From contig NZ_LR733293.1 of assembly GCF_902506095.1 (NCBI RefSeq), positions 4,351,169 through 4,415,168 of the forward strand: a DNA stretch of 64,000 nt, written 5' to 3'. Source of the stretch: Arthrobacter sp. 9AX (GTDB lineage: Bacteria > Actinomycetota > Actinomycetes > Actinomycetales > Micrococcaceae). The translations under genes were made by a program, and so were the position numbers. A model generated the notes under the pieces. That model did not search any database, was not told where the DNA came from, and saw only the letters and a list, made by a program, of their open reading frames with translations. Every line of letters starts with the position of its first letter. The stretch's first letter is position 1. Positions 25,815 through 34,471 of the stretch are shown one piece after another.

Positions 25815-26942
25815 ATGGAAAAGATGCTGGACACCGTGGTGATCGGCGGCGGTGCCATGGGTTCGGCTGCGGCATGGGCGCTGTCCCGCCGCGGCCGCCA
25901 GGTGACCCTGGTGGAGCAGTTCGGGCCGGGGCACAAGATCGGCGCCTCGCACGGCACCACCCGGAACCTGAATCCGGGCTACCACCGCCCCGAATATGTG
26001 GCCATGCTCGCCGAGGGGCTGGCCCTGTGGGACGAGCTCGAGCAGGACAGCGGGGAGACGTTGCTGGCCCGCACGGGCATCGTTAACCACGGCCCGGATC
26101 CGCGCCTTCCGGACATCGCCGCGGCGCTGAACGAGGCGGGCATCCGGGCTGAGTTCCTGTCCCCCGTGGAGGCAGGCGAGCGTTGGCGCGGCATCCGGTT
26201 CGACCAGCAGGCCCTGTACATGCCCGACGGCGGCCAGCTCAACCCCGAAGCGGCGCTCCCGGCCTTCCAGCGGCTCGCCGCAGCACGTGGCGCCGAGATC
26301 CGGCACCACACCAAAGTGGTTAAGTTCCAGGTGATGGACGACGGCGTCCGGCTGGCTTTGGAATCCGACGCCGGTACCGAGGTGGTCAGCGCCGCGCAGG
26401 TGGTGGTCACGGCCGGCGGCTGGACCGGGAAACTCCTCGGGGCCACCGGTGCCGGCCTGCATATTCCGAAACTTCGGGTCACCCAGGAGCAGCCGGCGCA
26501 TTTCCGGGTTGCTGACGAGGATGCAGTGTGGCCTGGTTTCAACCACATGCCGGGTTCTGCGGCGGAATACCGGAACTGGTACTCCCCCGTGTACGGGATG
26601 CAGACCCCGGGCGAGGGCATCAAGGCCGGCTGGCACGGTGTGGGCCCGCTGGTTGACCCGGACCGGCGTTCCTTTCAGCCCGAACCGGTGCAGCTCGCTG
26701 CCCTGCACGACTACGCGCGGACGTGGCTGCCCGGTGTGGACGCCGATGCGTTCGAGGCCATCAGCTGCACCTACACCACTACGCCGGACGAGGACTTCAT
26801 CCTCGACCGGATCGGGCCAGTGGTGATCGGGGCAGGCTTCTCCGGGCACGGGTTCAAGTTCACCCCGGTGGTGGGCCGCATCCTGGCCGACCTCGCTACG
26901 GGCACCCGGCCGGCACCGGAGATCTTCCGCGCGTCCCGGTAG
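25815..26942 (+). CDS. Monomeric sarcosine oxidase / N-methyltryptophan oxidase-like flavoenzyme
   Basis: A 375-residue FAD-dependent oxidase that would oxidatively demethylate an N-methyl amino acid, giving formaldehyde, H2O2 and the free amino acid. The N-terminus has the dinucleotide fold VVIGGGAMGSAAAWALSRRG, followed by SHGTTRNLNPGYH. Near the C-terminus, SCTYTTTPDEDFILD contains the cysteine that binds FAD covalently in this family. The start ATG at 25815 has GGGAG upstream. It follows an AEC transporter by 10 bp, which may import its substrate; that pairing is inference. SolA and MSOX cannot be told apart by eye. Confidence 0.87.
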   Translation: MEKMLDTVVIGGGAMGSAAAWALSRRGRQVTLVEQFGPGHKIGASHGTTRNLNPGYHRPEYVAMLAEGLALWDELEQDSGETLLARTGIVNHGPDPRLPDIAAALNEAGIRAEFLSPVEAGERWRGIRFDQQALYMPDGGQLNPEAALPAFQRLAAARGAEIRHHTKVVKFQVMDDGVRLALESDAGTEVVSAAQVVVTAGGWTGKLLGATGAGLHIPKLRVTQEQPAHFRVADEDAVWPGFNHMPGSAAEYRNWYSPVYGMQTPGEGIKAGWHGVGPLVDPDRRSFQPEPVQLAALHDYARTWLPGVDADAFEAISCTYTTTPDEDFILDRIGPVVIGAGFSGHGFKFTPVVGRILADLATGTRPAPEIFRASR

Positions 26943-26953
26943 GAACTGGCTGG

Positions 26954-28450
26954 CTACGTGTCAGCGCCGCTCCGGCTGCTTTCCGTGTCCGGGTCAGGCT
27001 GCCCGCCGCCCTGCTGCCCGCCGTTGTGTCCTGCTTCTTCCATGGCCCCCGCCTTCACCGCCGGCATCGCCAGTACGGCGGCCACGGTGAGGACGCCACC
27101 CACCAGGGCTGACAGGAACACCGCGCCGGAGGCCGCCACCACGGCGGGCGCATCCCCTTCCCCGGACGTGTTCGCGTAGACAGCATTGGCCACGGCACCG
27201 AAGACGGCCACACCCAGCGCGCTCCCGATGGACCGGGCGAACATGTTGGTGCTGGTGACCACTCCGCGTTCGTTCCAGGAAACGCTGGACTGCGCGGAGA
27301 TCAGGGTGGGGGTGGCCACCAGCCCGAGGCCGAGTCCCACCACGAAGCAGCTGGCCGCGACCAGCAGCACGTTGGGGGTGGCTGCCGTGAGGGTAAGGAC
27401 CACGAGGCCCGCCACGGTGATGGAGATCCCGATCAAGGCGGTGGCCTTGAATCCGATCCGCAGGTAGAACCGGCCTGCCTGCGAGGCACTGATGGGCCAG
27501 CCGAGGGTCAGTGCTGCGAGGGCGAGGCCCGCGATGAGCGGCGAGCTGTCCAGCGCCCCTTCCAGGAACGTGGGCACGTAGGAGGTCAGCCCGATCATCA
27601 CCGCCCCCACACCGAAGGACACCAGCGCAGTGGTGCCCAGGAGCCGCCGCGATACTACCCAGGACGGCAGGACCGGCTCCGCTGCCCGCCTCTCCACCAC
27701 CAGGAAAACGGCCAGCAGCACGGCGCCCATGGCAAAGATGCCAATGCTGATGGGGGAATTCCACGCCCACGCCTGGCCGCCCTGCAGGGCACCAAGGACG
27801 AGCAGGCCCAGGGAAACCGCCAGCAGCCCGGCACCGGCGTAGTCCACCCGGTGCCGGGCACGCGCAACGTTTTCGTGCAGGGTCCGGAACAGCATCCATC
27901 CGGCCAGCAGGCACAGCGGAATGTTGACCAGGAAGATTCCGCGCCAGATTCCCAGCGACGAGAAGATTCCGCCAAGGCTCGGGCCCACCACAGAGGAAAC
28001 AGCCCACACGCTGGCCAGATAGCCCTGCACCTTGGCGCGTTCCTCCAGCGAGTAGATGTCCCCGGCGATGGTGATGGAAACCGGCAGCACGGCTCCCGCT
28101 CCGAGCCCCTGCAGGGCACGGAAAGCGATCAGGGCAGGCATGCTCCAGGCAATGCCGCAGAGGATGGACCCGAAGAGGAACAATCCGATGCCTGCCAGGA
28201 TGATCGGCTTACGGCCCACCATGTCGGACAGTTTGCCGTAGATGGGGACCGAGACTGCCTGGGCCAGCAGGTACGCCGAGAACAGCCAGGGGAAGGACTC
28301 GAATCCGCCCACATCCCGGACGATCGACGGCACGGCAGTGGCCACAATGGTGGAATCAATGGCCACCAGCCCCGTGGACAGCATCAGGGCGATCAGAATG
28401 GGGCCGCGGTCAGAGCGGAACCCCACTCCCTGGGAGCGGGCGGTCATCAT
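26954..28450 (-). CDS. MFS multidrug-type exporter, DHA2 (14-helix) family
   Basis: A 498-residue drug:proton antiporter of the EmrB/QacA type. The start IALMLSTGLVAIDSTIVATAVPSI has the DHA2 motif D1, GKLSDMVGRKP is motif A, and AFRALQGLGAGAVLPVS with GPSLGGIF gives motif B/C antiporter signatures. About 14 membrane helices are expected from the length. The C-terminal 30 residues are hydrophilic and Gly/Gln-rich. It is convergent with the oxidase gene at only 11 bp. No adjacent TetR/MarR regulator is present, so control is unclear. Confidence 0.85.
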   Translation of the reverse strand: MMTARSQGVGFRSDRGPILIALMLSTGLVAIDSTIVATAVPSIVRDVGGFESFPWLFSAYLLAQAVSVPIYGKLSDMVGRKPIILAGIGLFLFGSILCGIAWSMPALIAFRALQGLGAGAVLPVSITIAGDIYSLEERAKVQGYLASVWAVSSVVGPSLGGIFSSLGIWRGIFLVNIPLCLLAGWMLFRTLHENVARARHRVDYAGAGLLAVSLGLLVLGALQGGQAWAWNSPISIGIFAMGAVLLAVFLVVERRAAEPVLPSWVVSRRLLGTTALVSFGVGAVMIGLTSYVPTFLEGALDSSPLIAGLALAALTLGWPISASQAGRFYLRIGFKATALIGISITVAGLVVLTLTAATPNVLLVAASCFVVGLGLGLVATPTLISAQSSVSWNERGVVTSTNMFARSIGSALGVAVFGAVANAVYANTSGEGDAPAVVAASGAVFLSALVGGVLTVAAVLAMPAVKAGAMEEAGHNGGQQGGGQPDPDTESSRSGADT

Positions 28451-28527
28451 CAGTCTCGTTTCAGTTTTTGGGTCCCTGTTACCTCCACTCTAGGTACCCA
28501 CGGCCGGCGCCGACTATCTGCCCGGTG

Positions 28528-31158
28528 CTATCTCCTGCCCTGGTGTTCGTCCAGAAGCCGCGCGCAACGGATGAAGCCCAGGTGGGAGTATGCCTGCGGG
28601 TGGTTCCCCAGGTGGGTTTCCGTGCCGGGGTCGTACTCCTCCGGGAGCAGCCCGGTGGGACCAAAAAGGTTCACCAACTGGTCGAAGAGGTCCCACGCCT
28701 CATCAATCCGCCCCACGGCCACATAGGCTTCGATCAGCCAGGTGGTGCAGATGTGGAACCCGCCCTCCAGGCCCGGCAGGCCGTCGTCGTACCTGTACCG
28801 GAAGACCGTGGGACCCACCCGCAGTTCCCGCTCCACGGCGGTGACGGTGTCCAGGAAGCGCTGGTCCGACACATCCAGCAGGCCGGAGAGTCCAATGTGC
28901 AGGACGGCGGCATCAAGATCGGGGCTGTCGTAAGCCACGGTGTAGGACCTGGCCGACTCGTCCCAGCCCTCGCGCAGCACCTCCGCACGGATGGCGGCAG
29001 CCATAGGCTCCCAGTCGGGGTGCGGTTCCCTGCCGTGGCGGCCAGCGGTCCGCAGCGCCCGGTCCAGCGTCACCCAGCACATCACCTTCGAATAAACGTG
29101 GTGGCGGGCAGGCCGCCGGGCCTCCCAGATGCCGTGGTCCGGCTCATGCCAGCGGGCCAGGACTGCAGAGGCCATCTGGACCATCAGTTCCCAGTGGTCA
29201 TCGGCGAGCGCGCCTTCCCGTTCGCTGAGGGAGTGGATCAGCTCGGCAACCGGTCCAAAAACGTCCAGTTGGACTTGGTGGTCCGCGGCATTTCCGATCC
29301 TCACCGGGCGGGAGCCCGCGTAGCCGGGAAGGCTGTCGACGACGGCTTCCGTGGACAGCGGGGCGCCCGTCACCGAATACAGGGGGTGCAGCCATTCGGG
29401 GCCGGGTGCGTGTTCGAGGATACGGCCAAGCCAAGCCAGGAACCCGGCCGCCTCCTTGGTGGAGCCAAGATCCACCAGCGCGTTGACCGTCATGGAGCCG
29501 TCGCGCAGCCAGCAGTACCGGTAGTCCCAGTTCCTGGTCCCGCCGATCCCCTCGGGCAGGGACGTGGTGGGGGCAGCGAGGACGGCGCCGGTGGGTTCAT
29601 GCACCAGGGCGCGGAGCACCAGGGCCGAACGCCGCACCAGGGAGGGTTTGACGGAGGGCAGGACGAGTTTCTGCACCCACTGCCGCGCGTGCAGGGCCAC
29701 CCCGGCCCGCCGCTCCGTTTCGCCGTCCGGGTCCGCCGGCCGCGGTTCGGTATCGCCGCAGCGCAGGTTCAGCACCACGCGGCCGTCCTGCAGGTTCACG
29801 GATGCCGTGGCCGTGGCGTGGCGGCCGTCCGAGGTGATGCTGAAAGTGACGCCCGGGGCGAACAGGATGATGGGCTCGGACGTGCCCACCACATGGAGTT
29901 CGTTGCCGCGCGCCTCCATGCTGAACGGGGCGTTGGCGTAGTCCGGCCGCGGAGCAAAGGTGATCCTGGCGGCTCCGTGGCCGGTGAGCACACGCACCAG
30001 GCTGGTAATGCCGTCCGGTGCGGGCTCCAAATAATCGGTGACTGTGACATCCGCCCACCGGGTTTCAACAATCATGGTGCTGTCCACGTAGCGCTGCCCC
30101 AGCACCTGGGAGGCCTTGACCGGCTCCACGGAGAAATGGCCGGCCGCATCCCCACCCAGGATGTGCGCAAACAGTGACCCCGAGTCCGGCAGCGGATGGC
30201 TCATCCAGCAGACCTTCGCGTCCGGCGTCAGCAGGGCGGTGGAGGATCCGTTGCCGATCATCGTGTGCCGCTCCAGGCCCACCGCGTCCTCGCCGAACAG
30301 CCAGGCCCGCCGCAGTTCGAAGAGGAGGGCCAGGACCCGGGCGAAGGCCTCCGGATCACGGACGCGGTGCGCGGCGGCGGTCTCCCCCGGCCCTACCCGC
30401 AGCCCCAGGTCCGGTCCGCGCAGGGTGGCGATGGCCAGTTCATCACTGGAGGCGTCCCCGGCGAACATGGCTGCACTGGCGCCGAGCCGGGACCGGAGCG
30501 TTTCCAGTGCCTCGGCTTTGGACGGTTCCACGACGGACAGGTCCAGCACGGACCCGTCCACGATAAAGAACAGCCCGTGGTCGCGGGCAATCTCCCGGGC
30601 GGTCTCCGTCACGGATTCCACCACCTCCGGCGGCGCCGGGCGGGTGTGGACGGAAACGGCAACCGGTTTGCGCTCGATCCAGATGCCCTCCTGGAAGCCC
30701 ACGGCCTCGATGAGGGCGGCGTTGACCTTCTGCAGAACGGACTCGGTGGACAGGGTCTGGGCATGCGCGAAACCCATATCCGCCTCTGCGCCGTGTGAGC
30801 CGATGAGGTGCACCTCCACCGGAAGGCGTGACACCGCGGCCAGATCGCGGAGCGAGCGGCCGGAAATGATCGCGGCGTGAGTGTTGGGCAGGGCCGCCAG
30901 GGCGCGCAAGGCAATGGCCGCGCTGCCCAGGGGAAGGATCTCGGTGGAGATGCCCTCGGCGCCGCACAGGGTGCCGCCGTAGTTGCAGGCCACCAGCAGC
31001 CCTGGTACCCGCGCCAGGACTTTGAGCTCGGCCAGCAGCGCCGGGGTCAGCCCGCTGTCCGCGGCATCCGACTGGACGAAGGCGCGGAGCAGTTCCAGCG
31101 GAAGGGACCTTGTGAGCAGTGCGGAATCCGCCACGCTTTGGTTCAACGGCGTCGGCAT
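28528..31158 (-). CDS. Trehalose-phosphatase-like (degenerate) domain fused to GH15 glucoamylase/trehalase
   Basis: A fusion of 876 residues. Residues about 45-285 resemble trehalose-6-phosphate phosphatase, but HAD motif I is ACNYGGTL instead of DxDGT: the nucleophile Asp is Asn59 and the acid/base Asp is Gly61. The later motifs persist (IISGRS; EPSKAEAL; AGDASSDEL). Residues about 290-870 are a GH15 catalytic module (RNWDYRYCWLRD, FHICTTWLIEA, HPQAYSHLGFI), as in mycobacterial trehalases. The likely job is hydrolysis of trehalose or an alpha-glucan, with the HAD part as a non-catalytic or sensing domain. AAGGGG precedes the ATG. It appears monocistronic. Confidence 0.88.
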   Translation of the reverse strand: MPTPLNQSVADSALLTRSLPLELLRAFVQSDAADSGLTPALLAELKVLARVPGLLVACNYGGTLCGAEGISTEILPLGSAAIALRALAALPNTHAAIISGRSLRDLAAVSRLPVEVHLIGSHGAEADMGFAHAQTLSTESVLQKVNAALIEAVGFQEGIWIERKPVAVSVHTRPAPPEVVESVTETAREIARDHGLFFIVDGSVLDLSVVEPSKAEALETLRSRLGASAAMFAGDASSDELAIATLRGPDLGLRVGPGETAAAHRVRDPEAFARVLALLFELRRAWLFGEDAVGLERHTMIGNGSSTALLTPDAKVCWMSHPLPDSGSLFAHILGGDAAGHFSVEPVKASQVLGQRYVDSTMIVETRWADVTVTDYLEPAPDGITSLVRVLTGHGAARITFAPRPDYANAPFSMEARGNELHVVGTSEPIILFAPGVTFSITSDGRHATATASVNLQDGRVVLNLRCGDTEPRPADPDGETERRAGVALHARQWVQKLVLPSVKPSLVRRSALVLRALVHEPTGAVLAAPTTSLPEGIGGTRNWDYRYCWLRDGSMTVNALVDLGSTKEAAGFLAWLGRILEHAPGPEWLHPLYSVTGAPLSTEAVVDSLPGYAGSRPVRIGNAADHQVQLDVFGPVAELIHSLSEREGALADDHWELMVQMASAVLARWHEPDHGIWEARRPARHHVYSKVMCWVTLDRALRTAGRHGREPHPDWEPMAAAIRAEVLREGWDESARSYTVAYDSPDLDAAVLHIGLSGLLDVSDQRFLDTVTAVERELRVGPTVFRYRYDDGLPGLEGGFHICTTWLIEAYVAVGRIDEAWDLFDQLVNLFGPTGLLPEEYDPGTETHLGNHPQAYSHLGFIRCARLLDEHQGRR

Positions 31159-31504
31159 CCAGATACCCCTTCGAGGCAGGACCAGTCCGGGACTGCAGCC
31201 GCTGGATCGCCGGCGGGCTACCGGTTGGTGCCCGTCGCAGGAATCCCAGCGTTCCCGAGGGGGCAGTTCCCATACTCAGCCTCGGGGGTTTCCTTCGAAA
31301 GTCCCCTTTATTGCGTATGTGTAAAAGTCCCGTGTTTACAAGTCGCCGCCGGGCCGTGCCAGGGGTTCCGCAGGGCAGCGCTTTGGGCCACGACGGCGGT
31401 GCCCGGCGCGCCAAACCGGGGAACCCGGCGTCGTGGTTTCCCAAAAGGTGCCCTGCGTGACGCGGGCAGACCGCGCGGACGCAGCAGCACGTGCGCCGGA
31501 GAAC
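31159..31504. other. Intergenic region between GH15 fusion and flavin oxidoreductase
   Basis: 346 bp without a convincing gene. It holds the promoter region of the GH15 fusion, with an inverted repeat CCCGAGG (31254-31260) / CCTCGGG (31280-31286) about 96-130 bp before its start, and a hairpin at 31388-31436 downstream of the oxidoreductase. Confidence 0.5.
31388..31436. terminator. Hairpin downstream of the LLM oxidoreductase
   Basis: CCACGACG ... CGTCGTGG ends enclose further CCGG-type pairing. It lies about 70 bp past the stop of the minus-strand gene. No T-run is seen; a terminator is the simplest reading. Confidence 0.4.
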
Positions 31505-32494
31505 CTACACCCGGGCGAGGCCGGCGGCCTCGGCCAGCAGTTCCACGGACCGCAGCCGTGCCGCAGTATCGGTGCTCTGGTGAGCCACGATGAGTTCGTC
31601 TGCGTCGGCGTGCCGGCCGAAGCCGTCCAGGTAGTCGATAACGACGTCGGGTGTCCCCACGGCCGAGTACGTCATCATCTGGCCGACGTGCTGGCCCTGC
31701 GGGGAATCGAGGATCATGTCCGCCTCGTCGTCAGTGAATTCGCGGCCGCCGCCGAAGAACAGGGAGACGCGGGCACGCAAGGTGTCCCGCATCATGGCCT
31801 GGGCTTCAGCGGCGGAATCCGCGGCAATGACGTTCACACCGGCAATCACGTACGGTGACTCCAGCTGCGCCGAGGGCTTGAACTCGCGGCGGTACAGGGC
31901 CACGGCGTCCTGCAGGGCATTAGGCGCAAAGTGCGAGGCGAACGCGTACGGCAACCCCAGCTGGGCGGCGAGGCGGGCGCCGAACAGGGAGGAACCGAGG
32001 ATGTACAGCGGGACGTTGGTGCCCTTGCCCGGCGTGGCTTCAACGCCCTGGATCCGGGTGGGGCCGGTGAGGTAGCCCTGCAGTTCCAGGACATCCTGGG
32101 GGAAGCTGTCCGAGGACATCGGGTCGCGCCGGAGGGCGCGCATGGTGTTCTGGTCGCTGCCGGGCGCACGGCCCAGGCCAAGGTCGATCCGGCCGGGGTG
32201 CAGTGTTGCCAGGGTGCCGAACTGCTCGGCGATGGTCAGCGGCGAGTGGTTGGGCAGCATCACGCCGCCGGCACCGAGGCGGATGTTTTCCGTGTGCGCG
32301 GCAATGTGGGCGATCAGCACGCTCGTGGCGGAGGAGGCGATGGACGACATGTTGTGGTGCTCGGCGTACCAGACCCGCCGGTAGCCCAGCTTTTCGGCGC
32401 TCTGCGCCATGGCCACGCTGCCCGCGAAGCTCTCCGCCGCCGTCTGGCCCTTGCCGATGGTTGCCAGGTCAAGGATGGAGAGGGGAAGAGTCAC
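31505..32494 (-). CDS. LLM class flavin-dependent oxidoreductase (luciferase-like, MsnO8/YhbW type)
   Basis: A 329-residue luciferase-like monooxygenase with the pattern of the single-subunit YhbW/MsnO8 group: VWYAEHHNMSSIASSATSVLIAHIA, then LGAGGVMLPNHSPLTIAEQFGTL and HPGRIDLGLGRAPGSD. These form the FMN/F420-binding TIM barrel. The substrate is unknown. The start is GTG. It is divergent from an aldo/keto reductase and DJ-1 pair across 142 bp, so the three may respond to the same stress or electrophile, but no shared operator is evident. Confidence 0.85.
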   Translation of the reverse strand: MTLPLSILDLATIGKGQTAAESFAGSVAMAQSAEKLGYRRVWYAEHHNMSSIASSATSVLIAHIAAHTENIRLGAGGVMLPNHSPLTIAEQFGTLATLHPGRIDLGLGRAPGSDQNTMRALRRDPMSSDSFPQDVLELQGYLTGPTRIQGVEATPGKGTNVPLYILGSSLFGARLAAQLGLPYAFASHFAPNALQDAVALYRREFKPSAQLESPYVIAGVNVIAADSAAEAQAMMRDTLRARVSLFFGGGREFTDDEADMILDSPQGQHVGQMMTYSAVGTPDVVIDYLDGFGRHADADELIVAHQSTDTAARLRSVELLAEAAGLARV

Positions 32495-32636
32495 GGTGAG
32501 TGCCGGCCTTTCGAGAACGTTTTCGCGGGGACGTGCCGGCCGAGTGCGGCGGGCACTCTGGGTATAACGACGGCGGCGGGCGGCTTATTTCTGTGACTTA
32601 CGGAATACTCAGCAGGCTTATCATGTTACCGCTGCT

Positions 32637-33554
32637 ATGAGCCTGGAGACAATGAACCACTTGGAACTATCCGCAACGATTGACCTGAAGGACCTGGGAA
32701 TCGTGCACCGGCTTGGCTTTGGTGCCATGCGCATCGTTGGCGAGGGTGTGTGGGGTGAGCCGGCCGACCGGCGCGCCGCCGTGGCGGTGGTGCGCCGCGC
32801 CGTCGAACTCGGTGTGGACTTCATAGATACTGCCGACTCCTACGGCCCGAACATCAGCGAGGAGATCCTGGCCGAGGCGCTTCACCCCTATAAGGAGGGG
32901 CTGAAGATCGCCACGAAGGTGGGCTTCACACGCACCGGTCCGAACAAATGGATCCCCGTGGGCCGCCCGGAGTACTTGCGGCAGCAGACCGAATTGAGCC
33001 TGCGGAAGCTCAAGGTGGACACCCTTGACCTGCTCCAGCTGCACCGGATCGATCCCAAGGTGGACGCCGAGGAACAGTTCGGCGTGCTCCGCGAACTGCA
33101 GGACGAGGGCAAGGTCCGGGCGCTGGGCCTTTCGCAGGTCAGCGTGGCTGAACTTGAGGCGGCCGGGAAACACTTCACCGTATCCACGGTCCAGAACCGG
33201 TACAACCTGACGGACCGGAGCTCGGAGGACGTGCTGCGGTATTCGGAGGAGAACGGCATCGGGTTCATTCCGTGGGCGCCGATCTCCGCGGGCGAGCTGG
33301 CACAGCCGGGTGGTTCGCTGGACGAGGCCGCCAAGCGCCTCGGGGCCACCACTTCCCAAGTGGCGCTGGCATGGCTGCTGCGCCGCTCCCCCGTGATGAT
33401 GCCGATCCCCGGCACCGGGTCCGTCAAACACCTGGAAGAGAACATGGCCGCTGCCAGCGTGGCGCTCGACGACGCGACCTACGGAGAGCTCGAAGCCGCA
33501 GGCAACCACGGAACTACAGAACAGACAGGAGCAACACCATGGCAAACATCCTGA
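32637..33554 (+). CDS. Aldo/keto reductase
   Basis: A 305-residue NADPH-dependent carbonyl reductase with a TIM barrel. The catalytic tetrad can be traced: Asp and Tyr in DFIDTADSYGPN, Lys in IATKVGF, His in LLQLHRIDP. NADPH-binding elements occur near the end (PIPGTGSVKHLEENMAA). The substrate range is probably broad. The start may be ATG 32637 or ATG 32652; the second has GGAG close by. The 3' end overlaps the DJ-1/PfpI gene by 16 bp, so the two are co-expressed. Confidence 0.9.
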   Translation: MSLETMNHLELSATIDLKDLGIVHRLGFGAMRIVGEGVWGEPADRRAAVAVVRRAVELGVDFIDTADSYGPNISEEILAEALHPYKEGLKIATKVGFTRTGPNKWIPVGRPEYLRQQTELSLRKLKVDTLDLLQLHRIDPKVDAEEQFGVLRELQDEGKVRALGLSQVSVAELEAAGKHFTVSTVQNRYNLTDRSSEDVLRYSEENGIGFIPWAPISAGELAQPGGSLDEAAKRLGATTSQVALAWLLRRSPVMMPIPGTGSVKHLEENMAAASVALDDATYGELEAAGNHGTTEQTGATPWQTS

Positions 33555-34237
33555 TGGTTGTATCAGCAGCAGATTCGCTCACTATGAAGGACGGCAGCCA
33601 GCATCCCACCGGGTTCTGGGCCGAGGAACTGGTGGTGGCACACCAGACCCTGCGCGACGCCGGCCACACCGTCCACATCGCGACGCCAGGAGGCCGAAAA
33701 CCCACCGTTGACCAAGTGTCCCTCGCCGCAGAATCAGCTGGTGGTGAGGAGCGCGCGAAAGGCTTCCGGGACTTTCTGGCCGCCATTGACGCCGAGCTCG
33801 CACACCCTCTGGTGCTGGCCGACATCGACCATTCCACCTACGACGCCGTAGTGATGCCCGGCGGGCACGGCCCCATGGCGGACCTGTACAAGGACGCGGA
33901 TCTGGGCCGCCTGCTGGTCGCGGCGGACAGTGGCGGCAAGGTCATCGCGCCGTTCTGCCACGGTCCCGCAGGGCTGCTGAGCGCAGCGGATGACGGCGGC
34001 GCTTTCGCTTTCGCCGGGCGTCGCCTGACCGTCTTCAGCAACGAGGAGGAGCTGGGCGGCGGCACCGGCGAGAACACGCCATGGCTGGTGGAGGATGCGC
34101 TGAGGGAGAAGGGCGCCGTGGTGGAAAACGCCGCCGCCTGGACCTCCCACGTGGTCCGCGACGGCAACCTCATCACCGGCCAGAACCCGCAGTCCAGCGA
34201 GGACGTGGCCAAGGAAGTCATCAAGGCGCTGGGCTGA
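33539..34237 (+). CDS. DJ-1/PfpI family protein (Hsp31-like glutamine amidotransferase fold)
   Basis: A 232-residue protein with a class I glutamine amidotransferase-like fold. The nucleophile elbow is PFCHGPAGLL, with the conserved Cys followed by His. AVVMPGGHGPMADLY is the upstream signature of Hsp31-like members, and an acidic residue precedes the catalytic site. Relatives act as glyoxalase III, deglycase-type or chaperone proteins against reactive carbonyls. The ATG at 33539 lies inside the 3' end of the aldo/keto reductase gene with AGGAG about 7 nt upstream. Pairing with a carbonyl reductase supports a carbonyl-detoxification role. Confidence 0.88.
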   Translation: MANILMVVSAADSLTMKDGSQHPTGFWAEELVVAHQTLRDAGHTVHIATPGGRKPTVDQVSLAAESAGGEERAKGFRDFLAAIDAELAHPLVLADIDHSTYDAVVMPGGHGPMADLYKDADLGRLLVAADSGGKVIAPFCHGPAGLLSAADDGGAFAFAGRRLTVFSNEEELGGGTGENTPWLVEDALREKGAVVENAAAWTSHVVRDGNLITGQNPQSSEDVAKEVIKALG

Positions 34238-34258
34238 CCCACGCTGCTGACACTCGCT

Positions 34259-34302
34259 CGAAGAGAAGTGGCCCAGTCTGGTGACCGGGCCACTTCTCTT
34301 CG
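34259..34302 (+). terminator. Terminator of the aldo/keto reductase-DJ-1 operon
   Basis: A 16-bp perfect stem (CGAAGAGAAGTGGCCC and its complement) with a 12-nt loop, 22 bp after the stop. The AAGTGGCCC core recurs in the terminator at 58770. Confidence 0.8.
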
Positions 34303-34417
34303 ACGGGCGTCGTAGAGCGCTTGCAATGTGACCGCCGCGGTCCTCCCGTGACCTGCCGTTACTCCCTGTATCCCAGCGTTTCAGCGCCTTTGATTCGCCT
34401 CCTCGGGCTGCCGGATA

Positions 34418-34446
34418 GTTGCTGCAACGAGCACATTCCGTTGCAT
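34418..34446. promoter_or_regulatory. Palindrome and repeat upstream of orphan binding protein
   Basis: GTTGC-T-GCAAC (34418-34428) is a perfect inverted repeat and is followed by GTTGCAT (34440-34446). GTTGCAT also occurs in the palindrome upstream of the paralogous transporter operon at 52128. Candidate regulator site. Confidence 0.35.
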
Positions 34447-34471
34447 CCGCTACCACCTCCGAGGAGGAAAA

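Noticed and set aside
31405..31450. Possible c-di-AMP (ydaO) riboswitch piece (CCGGGGAACCCGG) on the plus strand
   Set aside because: No plus-strand gene follows for more than 1 kb and the remaining conserved elements cannot be traced; a terminator hairpin for the minus-strand gene explains the pairing.
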